A stretch of 64,000 bases of DNA from Paenibacillus hexagrammi. Lineage in GTDB: Bacteria; Bacillota; Bacilli; Paenibacillales; NBRC-103111. Shown piece by piece: positions 51,377-60,626 of the stretch (positions are counted from its first letter, which is position 1; each line of letters begins with the position of its first letter). The position numbers and the translations under genes are program-made. The notes beneath the pieces are model-generated. The model did not search any database. It was given only the letters and a program-made list of their open reading frames with translations, and was not told the origin of the DNA. The DNA lies in the NCBI RefSeq assembly GCF_021513275.1, contig NZ_CP090978.1:2976001-3040000 (forward strand), given 5' to 3'.

Positions 51377-51600
51377 ACCTAGCTGCTACACTAGGTTTAA
51401 GTTTGTTGATAAAGCTGAGGCCAATACGAGCTTCAGTAGCTTTTCTCCGATTGCTGTTGACATTTTGTTATTCGATTAAAATAAAAGCTCTTAAGGTGAT
51501 AACAAAACTGTCAAAGGCAACCGCTGCGCTTCTCCGAAAACTACTGAGCTCTTCACTTCCTCTTTATCAATAGTCTGAACCTAGCTGCTACACTAGGTTT
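51377..51600. repeat. 224-bp fold-back element with identical 23-bp ends
   Basis: 51377-51399 and 51578-51600 are the same 23 bases (AACCTAG...CTAGGTTT, itself a hairpin). Between them, the two halves are imperfectly inverted: TTGATAAAG with CTTTATCAA, AGCTTCAGTAG with CTACTGAGCT, TTGACATTTTGTTAT with ATAACAAAACTGTCAA. It fills the otherwise gene-free gap of 320 bases between lutA and the rhamnose regulator. Could be a MITE-like or REP-like element, or a pair of terminators with a structured RNA. No target duplication is evident. Confidence 0.7.
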
Positions 51601-51611
51601 CATTTATGTTT

Positions 51612-52378
51612 TTAAACTATATGGTACGGAATGCCCCTCTCATCGAGCGCTTCCTTCATTTCAGGCGAAATTCGGCTGTCGGTGAACAAGACATCCACCT
51701 CCTGAAAATCGGCAACATGCGTAAAAGCTCTGACGCCAAACTTACTGGAGTCCGCCAATAAAATGACCTCTTCCGCAATTTGGATCATCTTCTGCTTCAC
51801 CCTGCCCTGCAGCTCGTTGGATTCGCTGATTCCTTTATCGAAGTGTACGCCTTTACTCGAAAGAAAGGCTCTATCCACGTGATAGCTGTCTAGAGAACGT
51901 TCCGCTAACGGTCCTACATAAGATAAAGACCTTTTGGCCAGCTGACCGCCGGTCGAAATCACTTCAATCTTTTCCTTGCCGCTGAGCTCGGTGGCAACTT
52001 TAATCGAATTCGTCAAAACAGTAAGCGGAATGTCCGGTAGAAAAGAAGCCATGTACCAAGCGGTCGTGCTGGCATCCAGGATAATCCGGTCATGTGGCTG
52101 AATCAGACTCACTGCGGCTTGCGCGATCCTCCGCTTCTCCTCGGCATCCGTCACTTCACGCTCGAAAAAGGAGTCTCTGTCTGCTGTTCCTTCACATCCT
52201 TGATGCTGACCGCTCCGCCATGAGAACGGCGTAGCCTGCCCGCTTGCTCCAGCCGATCCAGATCCCGGCGAATGGTCTCCTCCGTCACCTGGCATAGGTC
52301 ACTCAGCTCGGATACCCGGATGCTTCCTCTTTCGTTGACTACCTGCACAATTTTCTCGTAGCGTTCCGCGACCAACAT
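51612..52378 (-). CDS. DeoR-family regulator of the rhamnose operon (one frameshift)
   Basis: 255 residues after correction. N-terminal winged helix (IRVSELSDLCQVTEETIRRDLDRLEQAGRLRRSHGGAV), then the sugar-phosphate sensor domain (IILDASTTAWYMA, VLTNSIKVATEL, DSSKFG). A T is missing in a T5 run (plus-strand A 52165-52169): ETPFFEREVTDAEEKRRI. Last gene of the rha operon; likely a repressor binding the phased repeats before rhaEW, with L-rhamnulose-1-phosphate as plausible inducer. Confidence 0.88.
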
Positions 52379-52393
52379 CCGCTAACCTCTCCT

Positions 52394-53872
52394 CTATCGA
52401 TATTCAGTAAGTCCGGTCACGTGAAGAAAACGACCGTAAGCCTCGTTCCAAATCTCTTGCTGCTCAGGCTCATACACAGTGACAGGGAACGAATCTGCAA
52501 TGACTTTTCGCGCTTCCCATATGCTCGAGAACACGTCTTGCGCCATCCACTGAACGATCAAATTGCCGATTGCGCTTCCTTCCGCAGGACCGGCCCAGAC
52601 CGGCTTGCCGATTGCATTTGCCGTCCACTGGCAAAGCAGTAGATTCTGAATGCCTCCGCCCACCATATGAAGCCCGTTAAATTGTTGACTGGAAACTTGT
52701 TCCGTTAACTTGAGCACATATCGATATTTTAAAGCCAAGCTTTCTAAAATACAACGAACAACCTCACCTGGCTGCTCAGGAGCCTTTTGCCCCGTTTGCC
52801 GGCAATACTGCTGAATTCGTGGCAGCATATCTCCTGCATGCAAGAATAAAGGATCATCAGGATCGATGCAGCTGCCAAAAGCCGGAGCTTCCTCAGCAAG
52901 CTTCACCAATTCAGGGAATGAGTAGGTGACCCCTGCTCGTTCCCATTCGCGCCTTAGCTCTTGCAGAATCCAAAGCCCCATAATATTTTTGAGCAGCCTG
53001 AACGTATGACCAACACCGCCCTCATTGGTGAAATTGAGCTTAAGCGCCAATTCATTGATGACAGGTTCGTCTACTTCCGTACCCATTAATGACCAGGTGC
53101 CGCAGCTTAGGTAGGCGAACGACTTTTGCAGTGCCGGTACAGCGGCAACAGCCGATCCGGTATCATGTTCTGCAACAGCAATAACAGGAATAGACGGAAC
53201 GCCGAGCTCCGAGCTCACCGAATTCAGCAGCTGTCCGGCACATGCTCCTGGATGTACGATTTGGCCAAACAGCCCCTCGGAGATTCCGACAGCTCTTAGC
53301 AGGTCCTGGTCCCACTGACCTCTGAGCGGATTATAGAGCTGCGTTGTCGTTACGTTGGAAAACTCGTTCAACATTTCGCCTGTCAAGAAATACCTCAGCA
53401 GATCGGGAATCATTAAAAATCGTTCCGCCTGCTGAAGCAGCGGAGAACCCGCTTCTTTCAAAGCCTTCAATTGATAAATCGTATTAAATGGAAGAAACTG
53501 AATGCCCGTTCTCTCAAAAATATAAGACGGGGACAGCTCCTTCATCATGTTCTCCATGATGCCTTCTGTGTGAAGATCCCGGTAATGATAAGGGTTGCCC
53601 AGCAATTCGCCGTTCCCCGCGACCAAACCGAAATCTACAGCCCAAGAGTCGATCGCCATGCTTTGCACTTGAACGCCTTGGTGCTTCGCTTTTAATAAGC
53701 CTTGTTTGATTTCATGGTACAGTCTGAGAATATCCCATTGCAGCCGGCTTCCGACCTGCACAGGGTCGTTCGAGAAGCGGTGGATTTCCTGCGTCTCGAT
53801 CTTGTTATCGGTAAGCCGGCCGAGCAGCGCCCTTCCGCTGCTCGCCCCTAAGTCATATGCGAGAATGCTCAC
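52394..53872 (-). CDS. rhaB: Rhamnulokinase
   Basis: 492 residues, FGGY carbohydrate kinase. N-terminal DLGASSGRALLG phosphate loop, SWAVDFGLV, AEHDTGSAVAAVP, C-terminal HMVGGGIQNLLLCQWTANAIG characteristic of RhaB. Phosphorylates L-rhamnulose. ATG overlaps the rhaA stop (ATGA). Confidence 0.94.
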   Translation of the reverse strand: MSILAYDLGASSGRALLGRLTDNKIETQEIHRFSNDPVQVGSRLQWDILRLYHEIKQGLLKAKHQGVQVQSMAIDSWAVDFGLVAGNGELLGNPYHYRDLHTEGIMENMMKELSPSYIFERTGIQFLPFNTIYQLKALKEAGSPLLQQAERFLMIPDLLRYFLTGEMLNEFSNVTTTQLYNPLRGQWDQDLLRAVGISEGLFGQIVHPGACAGQLLNSVSSELGVPSIPVIAVAEHDTGSAVAAVPALQKSFAYLSCGTWSLMGTEVDEPVINELALKLNFTNEGGVGHTFRLLKNIMGLWILQELRREWERAGVTYSFPELVKLAEEAPAFGSCIDPDDPLFLHAGDMLPRIQQYCRQTGQKAPEQPGEVVRCILESLALKYRYVLKLTEQVSSQQFNGLHMVGGGIQNLLLCQWTANAIGKPVWAGPAEGSAIGNLIVQWMAQDVFSSIWEARKVIADSFPVTVYEPEQQEIWNEAYGRFLHVTGLTEYR

Positions 53873-55088
53873 CAGCTCGCACCGCCCTTGCCTCTCGCCA
53901 AGATATCTTTCCCATAGCTGCTGTCCAGATAGGCTTTCATCGGATCAACCGGCAAGCCTTGCTCTTCGCGAAGCGCATGCAGCAGAGGAGTCACGTCGAA
54001 TTCAAAGGCTCTTCGAACCGCATTTTCTGCACCAAGCACGTCCCCGCGCTCCTGCGCTTCTTCTACTTCAGCATGGTTAATCAGCAGCGCTTTCGCAAAT
54101 TGCGTTTGTACATTCAATACAGAACGGATCATCGCAGGAATCTTCTGCTCAATATTGTGCGATTGATCGATCATATATGCGATATTAGCTACGTTTTCAC
54201 GTACAGCCACATCAGCATCGTTAGCCGCATTCAAAATTTGATAGAAAATCAAGAACAGTTCATATGGATTCACCGAACCGACAATCAAATCGTCGTCAGC
54301 GTACTTGCGGCTGTTAAAGTGGAATCCGCCCAGACGCTTTTCATCCAGCAAGTAAGCTACAATATGCTCGATGTTAGCTCCAGGAAGATGATGTCCTGTA
54401 TCCACCAGCACCTCTGCTTGAGGACCCAATTTCAATGCGTAGTTGTAAGCCATGCCCCAATCAGCCAAATCGGTATGATAGAAAGCAGGCTCGAAGCATT
54501 TGTACTCGATCAGCATGCGCATCTCAGGAGTCATGGCATTATACATCGTGCTGAGCGCTTCCAGCATCCAAGCTTTGCGCTTCCGAATATCTCCTTGACC
54601 CGGATAGTTCGTACCGTCTGCAAACCAGAGGCTTACATCACGGGAGCCTGTTTCCTTCGCGATATCTACACACTCCAGCAAATGGTTAGTAGCTTTGCGG
54701 CGAATGGCTTCATCGGTATTGGTCACACTGCCCAGCATATAGTCTTCATCTTGGAACAAGTTCGGGTTGACAGCGCCGATTTTCAAGCCTAGATTCTCGG
54801 CATGGCTGCGAAGCCTCCATAATTATCTACTTTATCCCAAGGGATATGGATGGCAACGGATGGACACAATCCAGTTACGGCATGCACCTGCGCAGCATCG
54901 TCAAATTTCTCGAAAGGATTGCGCGGAACGCCGACCTTCTGAAATGTTTTGAATCTCGTACCTGAATCCCCGTAGCCCCAAGAAGGGGTTTCAATTTTGA
55001 GCGCTTTCAAAGCCGCCTTGACTTGCTCCAAGTTTATTCCTCTAGCCTGCTGTTGTTCTTCAAATAACGCGTAGGCACGATCCGTCAC
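53869..55088 (-). CDS. rhaA: L-rhamnose isomerase (one frameshift)
   Basis: 406 residues after correction. TIM-barrel isomerase: ETPSWGYGDSGTRFKTF, SVAIHIPWDK, KIGAVNPNLFQDEDY, VSLWFADGTNYPGQGD, LVDTGHHLPGANIEHIVA, GGFHFNSRKYADDDL carry the metal ligands. A base is missing at ~54813-54814 (YGGLRSHAENLGLK is broken). Belongs to the RhaI-like branch (Pseudomonas/Bacillus type) rather than the E. coli RhaA branch, as judged by the DTGHHLPGANIE motif. Converts L-rhamnose to L-rhamnulose. Confidence 0.92.
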
Positions 55089-55118
55089 AACTATGCACCC
55101 TTTCTAAGATCAATTCGT

Positions 55119-55490
55119 TTATTTAACGGCAAAAGCCATCGTAGACATTAAGGTATTCTCCGCTTGTGTCGAATCCAAACGGCTATACTGCACAATAATC
55201 GGAATATCGCTTTGCACTTCGATAGCGTAAGGAACGCCGATGGGAATCGGCGCTCCGTCTTTCATGAGACTGCTGGTACGAATATGTCTGGTGCGTCTGG
55301 CAGGTACCACATGCAGGATGTCCTCCATCGGTTCCCGGTCCTCGAAAAAGATCGTGAAACGCAGCAGCGCTTCATCGGAAGAGGTGTTCAGCACGCACAC
55401 AGACTCATGGCTGGTCAGCTCTCCGGAGCTCTTCTCCGGAATGTAGCCGTCAGGAATAAACCAGTATTTTTCACCTCTTGCTTTATACAT
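55119..55490 (-). CDS. Sensory rhodopsin transducer (ASRT) family protein
   Basis: 123 residues. Matches the pattern of the Anabaena sensory rhodopsin transducer family: WFIPDGYIPEKSSGE, LTSHESVCVLNTS, TIFFEDREP, VPARRTRHIRTSSL, GVPYAIEVQSDIPIIVQYSRLDSTQAENTLMSTMAFA. Members form small beta-barrel tetramers; non-photosynthetic bacteria carry them beside sugar catabolism genes. No rhodopsin gene is in the window. Between rhaEW and rhaA, so a role in rhamnose metabolism or sensing is inferred. Confidence 0.82.
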   Translation of the reverse strand: MYKARGEKYWFIPDGYIPEKSSGELTSHESVCVLNTSSDEALLRFTIFFEDREPMEDILHVVPARRTRHIRTSSLMKDGAPIPIGVPYAIEVQSDIPIIVQYSRLDSTQAENTLMSTMAFAVK

Positions 55491-55509
55491 AGGACACTAC
55501 TCCCCTCTA

Positions 55510-57579
55510 TTATCGAGTAAAGGCAGCCGGTACGCCGCCGTCAATCGTCAACATGCAGCCGGTCGTTTTGTCGGACTTGGAGGATGCGAAGAACGCAATT
55601 CCTTCCGCGATATCTTTAGGATAAATATTGACAAGCAGCGTTGTGCGCTTACGGTAGTATTCTTCCAATTGGTCCGGTTCAATTCCGTAAGCAGCCGCAC
55701 GTTCATTTCTCCAGCTGCCGTTCCAAATCGCGGAACCTTGAAGAATGGCATCAGGCAGAATCGTATTGACACGGATGCCGAACTCGCCGCCTTCTGCTGC
55801 GATGCAGCGCGCAAGGTGCGCTTCAAGTGCTTTTGCTGCGCTGTAAGCAGTGGCATTTTTACCAGCATATACGGAGTTCTTGGAGCCGATAAATACCATG
55901 TTACCGCCAATGGATTGAACCTTCATCAATTTAAACGCTTCGCGGGCAACCAGGAAATAACCTGTTCCCAGGACGTTCATATTCAGGTTCCATTCTTTCA
56001 GCGATGTCTCATCAAACGGACTGGAGGTCGCTAGACCTGCGTTATTGACGATAATATCAACACCGCCATAAGCAAGAGCCGTTTCCGCATATGCCGCTTT
56101 GACCATTTCTTCGCTGGTTACATCCATTTTCACTGCAATTGCGCGATTTTCACCATACTTCGCGTTGATTTCGTCCGCTACCTTCTGTGCGCCCTCTAAA
56201 TTCAAGTCGGCAAGCACAACGTGTGCGCCTTCGGATACGAGACGTCTTGCCGTTTCGCTGCCGATGCCGCCCGCTCCGCCTGTGATGAAGGCTACCTTAC
56301 GGGAGAACTCAGCTTCTGCAGGGGCAAGCGTCAATTTATAAAGCTCCAGAGGCCAATACTCTACATTATAGGACTCGTTCTCACTCAGCGAGACGAACTC
56401 TCCCAGAGCTGTAGCGCCTCTCATTACGGCGATAGCTCGGTGGTATAAAGCTCCGCTCACTTTGGACATAGCCCAGCTTTTACCTGTGTTGATCATCCCT
56501 ACGCCAGGGATCAGAATGACGCGTGGAGCTGCTTCGAACATCACGTCGCCTTCATTTTTGTTGCGGTCGAAATAAGCCTTGTACTGTTCTTTATAAGCAG
56601 CAACGCCTTCTTTCAGCTTTGCTTTCAGTCCTTCAATATCATCTGCATTCGGCTCCCAGTTGATGAAGAGAGGAACTACCTTGGTATGTACCAGGTGATC
56701 CGGGCACGCAGCACCGACTTGGGATAAAGCCGGGGAGTTTTGGCCGCTTACAAAAGCCAGCACATCCGCTTCGTCGTCGAAGGTCAGAATCATTTTCTTC
56801 ACGTCGCTAACCGCGCCGCGAATCGTCGGCATGACTTCCGCTGCAATCGCACGGCGCACATCAGCAGGCAGGACCTCATACTTCGCTCCGCCGAACAATT
56901 TGTCTTCTTGAACGCGAGCTTCGATGTAGCTTTCTGCCTCGGAGATGATTTTAATCGTTTGCGCGTAGCAAGCGTCTGATGTTTCTCCCCAAGTAACCAG
57001 ACCGTGCTTCTCCATCAGCACAAGCTCAGCATTCGGATTAGCCAGCACACCTTCTGCAATCATTTTCGATAGCGTAAAGCCAGGGCGTACATAGGGAACC
57101 CATACGAAACGGTCTCCGAAAATTTCTTTTGCAATCTCTTTTCCGTTATCCGCACAGCAAAGGCTGATGATGGCATCCGGATGTGTATGGTCAACGTGTT
57201 TGAACGGTAAAAATGCATGCAGCAGTGTTTCGATGGAAGCGCGAGGGTGCTTGGAATCGATCATGCAGTGTGTCAGGTATCCGACCATTTCCTCATCGGT
57301 CATCTCCGGCTTCTCAAACAGAGGACGAATATCTTCCATGCGAAGGCCTGTGAAATTGCCCGCTTTCATCGTAGCCAAATCGGAGCCGCTTCCTTTAACG
57401 TACATGACTTCTACATCACGGCCGCGGAAATCTTTCACGGTCGTTTTGCTGGATGTGTTTCCTCCGCCCCAGTTACACACCCGACGGTCTGAACCGATAA
57501 TATTCGAACGATAGACCAGCTGATCCAGTCCGCTTTGCAATTCAGAAGCTTTCGTGTTGTCCCACAAACTTTGTACCAT
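55510..57579 (-). CDS. rhaEW: Bifunctional rhamnulose-1-phosphate aldolase / short-chain dehydrogenase
   Basis: 689 residues. N-terminal class II aldolase domain (~20-420) with zinc-type HVDHTHPDAI and EKHGLVTWG; C-terminal SDR (~430-689) with ITGGAGGIG, NNAGLA, and YSAAK. Splits rhamnulose-1-phosphate to DHAP and L-lactaldehyde and oxidises the lactaldehyde to lactate. That lactate could feed the neighbouring lut genes. First gene of the rha operon; resembles B. subtilis YuxG. Confidence 0.93.
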   Translation of the reverse strand: MVQSLWDNTKASELQSGLDQLVYRSNIIGSDRRVCNWGGGNTSSKTTVKDFRGRDVEVMYVKGSGSDLATMKAGNFTGLRMEDIRPLFEKPEMTDEEMVGYLTHCMIDSKHPRASIETLLHAFLPFKHVDHTHPDAIISLCCADNGKEIAKEIFGDRFVWVPYVRPGFTLSKMIAEGVLANPNAELVLMEKHGLVTWGETSDACYAQTIKIISEAESYIEARVQEDKLFGGAKYEVLPADVRRAIAAEVMPTIRGAVSDVKKMILTFDDEADVLAFVSGQNSPALSQVGAACPDHLVHTKVVPLFINWEPNADDIEGLKAKLKEGVAAYKEQYKAYFDRNKNEGDVMFEAAPRVILIPGVGMINTGKSWAMSKVSGALYHRAIAVMRGATALGEFVSLSENESYNVEYWPLELYKLTLAPAEAEFSRKVAFITGGAGGIGSETARRLVSEGAHVVLADLNLEGAQKVADEINAKYGENRAIAVKMDVTSEEMVKAAYAETALAYGGVDIIVNNAGLATSSPFDETSLKEWNLNMNVLGTGYFLVAREAFKLMKVQSIGGNMVFIGSKNSVYAGKNATAYSAAKALEAHLARCIAAEGGEFGIRVNTILPDAILQGSAIWNGSWRNERAAAYGIEPDQLEEYYRKRTTLLVNIYPKDIAEGIAFFASSKSDKTTGCMLTIDGGVPAAFTR

Positions 57580-57589
57580 ATTTACAACC

Positions 57590-57660
57590 TCCAGATTTGT
57601 TTGTTTATCTTTGTTTTTCTTTGTTTTTAGTCTATCACGCCTTTGTTTGTTTGTATATAA
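57590..57660 (-). promoter_or_regulatory. rha operator: phased TTTGTTT repeats
   Basis: Plus-strand CTTTGTTT starts at 57609, 57619 and 57641, with a further TTTGTTTG at 57596; the first two are exactly ten bases apart. Phased direct repeats are typical DeoR-family operators. They lie just before the rhaEW ATG, over the probable start region. Confidence 0.65.
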
Positions 57661-57688
57661 AAATATTTAAAACAAAATGTACAAAAAC

Positions 57689-57722
57689 AAAAAGACCCGG
57701 ACTCCTAGAATCCAAGGTCTTT
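57689..57722 (-). terminator. Terminator of the transglutaminase-like gene
   Basis: Minus strand AAAGACC...GGGTCTTTTTG hairpin right after the stop at 57730. Confidence 0.8.
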
Positions 57723-57729
57723 GCATCAT

Positions 57730-58856
57730 TTAATAGGTAAAAGTAACGGTGATTAGTTGATCGTTGTTCACTGTCCTCGTGTAAGCTGCGGATGAATAGC
57801 TGATCCCCTTCACGCCGCTAAGCTCAGACATCGCTTTTTTCAAATCCGACTTCAGTGAAGCTCCGCGCGCATAGCGCAGGGTCACTTCATTGTCTCCCGC
57901 ATCAACTGCCGCTTGGAGCTTGGAAGTTAGTTCTTTTCTGTCCTTGGCGGTATAATCGCCCTGTACATACTTGTAGCCAAGCAGCGTATACATGTCATGA
58001 TAAAAGTCCGCATTGTCCGTATCTTGATCAGCAAGTGTGAGCAGGGTTTGATCAAAAGAGACCTTGGCTGCCGGATATTTGATCGTCCACACATGATCGG
58101 CACGCAGCTGGGCATCTGTCAAATTGAAGTAATCATACTGCACTCTCCGGGAATATCCGGTACAGGGTCATCCCACGTACAGTCCAGCTGGTACCAGGCG
58201 CCATCCAATTGGACAAGATTCCAGGCATGCGCTTGCCCCCGTGCTCTGCCTTCTTCAATTTTGACGGGAATCCCTGCTTGGCTAAGCATTTCATAGGCGA
58301 GCAGGGCGTAACCCTGACAGACGGTTGATCCAAGCATCAAACCATCATAGGCCGAATGAGACTTCAGCGAGGTATCGTACGCGATATGGCTGACAATCCA
58401 GTCGTGAATGGCTTTTTCCTTTTGGTAATCGTTCATTCCTTCGTCTATGATACCGGATAGGATTTCTGAAACCTTTACCTTTACGGCGCTGGTCTGCTCA
58501 GCGGTTTCCCAGTATGTAAAATGAAAGGTAATGACGGAATGACCTGATGAAGTAATCGCCTTATAGCTGTAAGATTTTACAATATAATGCGTGTAGTCGT
58601 CTTCATCGATAGCGGCTTGAAGGATGCGGTTCACATCTCTTTTCAAGGTTGCCGCATTGCCCGAATAGGACACTTCGAGATCGGCGAGCCGATTCCCTAG
58701 CGCTTGTCCGATTTGGTTTTGCAAGTCAGTTGCGGCAGAGGTTGTTTGCGCAGTTGAAGCAGCCATCGCAAACCCTGGAGCACTCACCAGGCTGCCTAAG
58801 GTTAAAAAACTCGCAATCGTTGTTGTACCAATCATTCTGTTCAGCAGCTTTTTCAT
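57730..58856 (-). CDS. Secreted transglutaminase-like protein (one frameshift)
   Basis: 375 residues after correction. Signal peptide MKKLLNRMIGTTTIASFLTLGSLVSAPGFAMA, then two copies of a small domain (~45-140 and the C-terminus: TLKRDVNRIL... and LKSDLKKAM...) flanking a transglutaminase core with catalytic Cys (GSTVCQGYALL), His (GQAHAWNLV) and Asp (YQLDCTWDDP). A base is missing at 58147-58148, breaking DIPGRVQYDYFNLT. Probably acts on cell-wall or surface proteins as a protease or cross-linker. ATG 58856 behind TTCAAGGT. Confidence 0.82.
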
Positions 58857-58971
58857 ACCTTGAACGCCCTTTCTTTGTGCCGTCATGCTATCATCTATCA
58901 GCCTATCAATCGTAATATAACGCTACTATATCACAGCTATCGATCATTTTCGACACTTGTGAATCAGACGC

Positions 58972-59010
58972 AAAAAAGAGCATACGCTCTAGTCTTTCGA
59001 GCATATGCTC
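58972..59010 (-). terminator. spoVK terminator
   Basis: GAGCATATGCTC...GAGCGTATGCTC followed by TTTTTT on the minus strand. Confidence 0.85.
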
Positions 59011-59015
59011 CTGGA

Positions 59016-59972
59016 TCATTTTATTTTCAAATCTTCAGGCCTTATCGACATCAGTTCATGCTTCGAAGGCGTCTGCACATACTGGCTTAACAATCTGACA
59101 GCTTGATGCCGCATGGCTTTCTCCAAAATATTCCGCACATAACGTGCGTTGCTAAAAGCTTTCCAGCTCATGGCCTTCTCATCCGCCAAATGCTGTTTTA
59201 GTTTCATGATTGCTTGTGGAAGCAGCACATATTCTCTCTCTTTAGCCATTTGTTCCATAATAAGTATAAGCTGTTCGACGCTGTAATCCTCAAAATCTAC
59301 CTGAATCGGAAACCTGGACGGTAATCCCGGATTGGTAGCAAGAAATTGATCCATCTCGTCCGAATAACCTGCCAGAATCAGGATAAAATCGTTCTTCTTA
59401 TCTTCCATCCCTTTCACCAGGCAATCGATCGCTTCTTTGCCAAAATCCTTGTCGCCGCCACGGGCCAAGCTATAGGCTTCATCAATAAACAGGACACCGC
59501 CCATTGCTTTCTTCATCAATTCCCGAGTCTTGAGCGCCGTATGTCCGATGTATTCCCCAACCAGGTCCGCTCGTTCCACTTCGGTAAAATGCCCTTTGCT
59601 CAGCACCCCCATCGCATGAAACATGCGGCCCATCAATCGTGCGACGGTTGTTTTACCGGTACCCGGACTTCCTTTAAAAATCATGTGATACACGTGCGCA
59701 TTACTTAGGAGCCCAGCTTCCGCGCGATACTGCGAAATCTGCAAGAGCGCATAAATCTCATGTACAAGATCCTTCACATTCTGAAGGCCAATCAATTGAT
59801 TCAGCTCTTTGAAAATGTCCGATAAGGGACCTTCTTGCGGGCTTCTCTTAGGCATCAATTGAGGTTCCGCATCCGAGATAGGCTGCGGCTCACTGTTACG
59901 CAGCACAATGTTGATTTGGCGTGATGGCACCGTGCTGCTTCGCTGATCCTTTGTAATGACTCGACCACTCAT
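59016..59972 (-). CDS. spoVK: Stage V sporulation protein K (AAA ATPase)
   Basis: 318 residues from ATG 59972 (GAGGTG upstream). CbxX/CfqX-type AAA+: Walker A GSPGTGKT, Walker B VLFIDEAY, sensor ILAGYSDEM, arginine-finger region LPSRFPIQVDFEDY, C-terminal SNARYVRNILEKAMRHQA. In B. subtilis SpoVK is needed late in spore maturation and its gene adjoins hflX; here it is 17 kb away, next to a His-rich protein gene. Confidence 0.92.
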   Translation of the reverse strand: MSGRVITKDQRSSTVPSRQINIVLRNSEPQPISDAEPQLMPKRSPQEGPLSDIFKELNQLIGLQNVKDLVHEIYALLQISQYRAEAGLLSNAHVYHMIFKGSPGTGKTTVARLMGRMFHAMGVLSKGHFTEVERADLVGEYIGHTALKTRELMKKAMGGVLFIDEAYSLARGGDKDFGKEAIDCLVKGMEDKKNDFILILAGYSDEMDQFLATNPGLPSRFPIQVDFEDYSVEQLILIMEQMAKEREYVLLPQAIMKLKQHLADEKAMSWKAFSNARYVRNILEKAMRHQAVRLLSQYVQTPSKHELMSIRPEDLKIK

Positions 59973-60225
59973 GAGTATCACCTCGTTTTCTAGGTGTTAT
60001 CAGTATACGCATCTGCCCAGAAGAAAGTTACATGATCCCTTACAGCAGCGAATGGTTGCGGTAATCCTTGTCGATACTTGTTTAGTCACACCTATAACCT
60101 ACCTTCATCATATGAGGGGCTGATGCTATTTATGTAGCTTTTCTGCCCAATCTTTATAGTCAAGCATCCAAATTTCTTCTGCGCTCATAGGTTGTTGTAT
60201 CTATCGCTTAGGAGGAGATTTATTC

Positions 60226-60474
60226 ATGGGTTACCAACATTATCCGATTGCTCATTATCCCCATCCGCAGCCTTACCATCCACCACATCATCCTTACATG
60301 CACCATCATCCTATTTATGTTGTTCCTCATCCGCATCATTATCCCCACCATGCACCACATCACTGGCATACCGGACAGTGGCATAGCGGACACGGTCAAA
60401 GCAATTGGAATGGACAGCACGACCATCAACATTGGCACAACCATACTCACAGTCAATATCCGGGCCTGAAATAA
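60226..60474 (+). CDS. Histidine-rich small protein, possible spore coat or metal-binding protein
   Basis: 82 residues, 25 of them His, plus many Pro, Tyr and Trp (YPHPQPYHPPHHPYMHHHP). No hydrophobic signal. ATG 60226 follows a strong AGGAGG. Composition like His/Tyr-rich coat proteins of Bacilli; strong Ni/Zn/Cu binding is likely. Divergent from spoVK by 250 bases of otherwise featureless DNA, so sporulation-time expression is plausible but no sigma-E/K promoter was identified with confidence. Confidence 0.65.
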   Translation: MGYQHYPIAHYPHPQPYHPPHHPYMHHHPIYVVPHPHHYPHHAPHHWHTGQWHSGHGQSNWNGQHDHQHWHNHTHSQYPGLK

Positions 60475-60565
60475 CTAGCTATACTAACAATCCCCACAAA
60501 ATGGAACCTAAGCTTCTGAGCTGCTACAGGTACTGCGGGGAGCCTCTCGTATTCGTGTCTATGAC

Positions 60566-60604
60566 AAAAGCCTTCAACGTCCAGTGGACGTGAAGGCTTT
60601 TTTT
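60566..60604. terminator. Shared terminator of the His-rich gene and lplA
   Basis: AAAGCCTTCA...TGAAGGCTTTTTTT with an inner CGTCC/GGACG stem; strong in both directions. Confidence 0.9.
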
Positions 60605-60626
60605 CATTTGACAATTCCCTTATTCA

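Noticed and set aside
53857-54792. 311-codon plus-strand open frame
   Set aside because: Shadow of rhaA; no ribosome site, and rhaA is a clear family member on the other strand.
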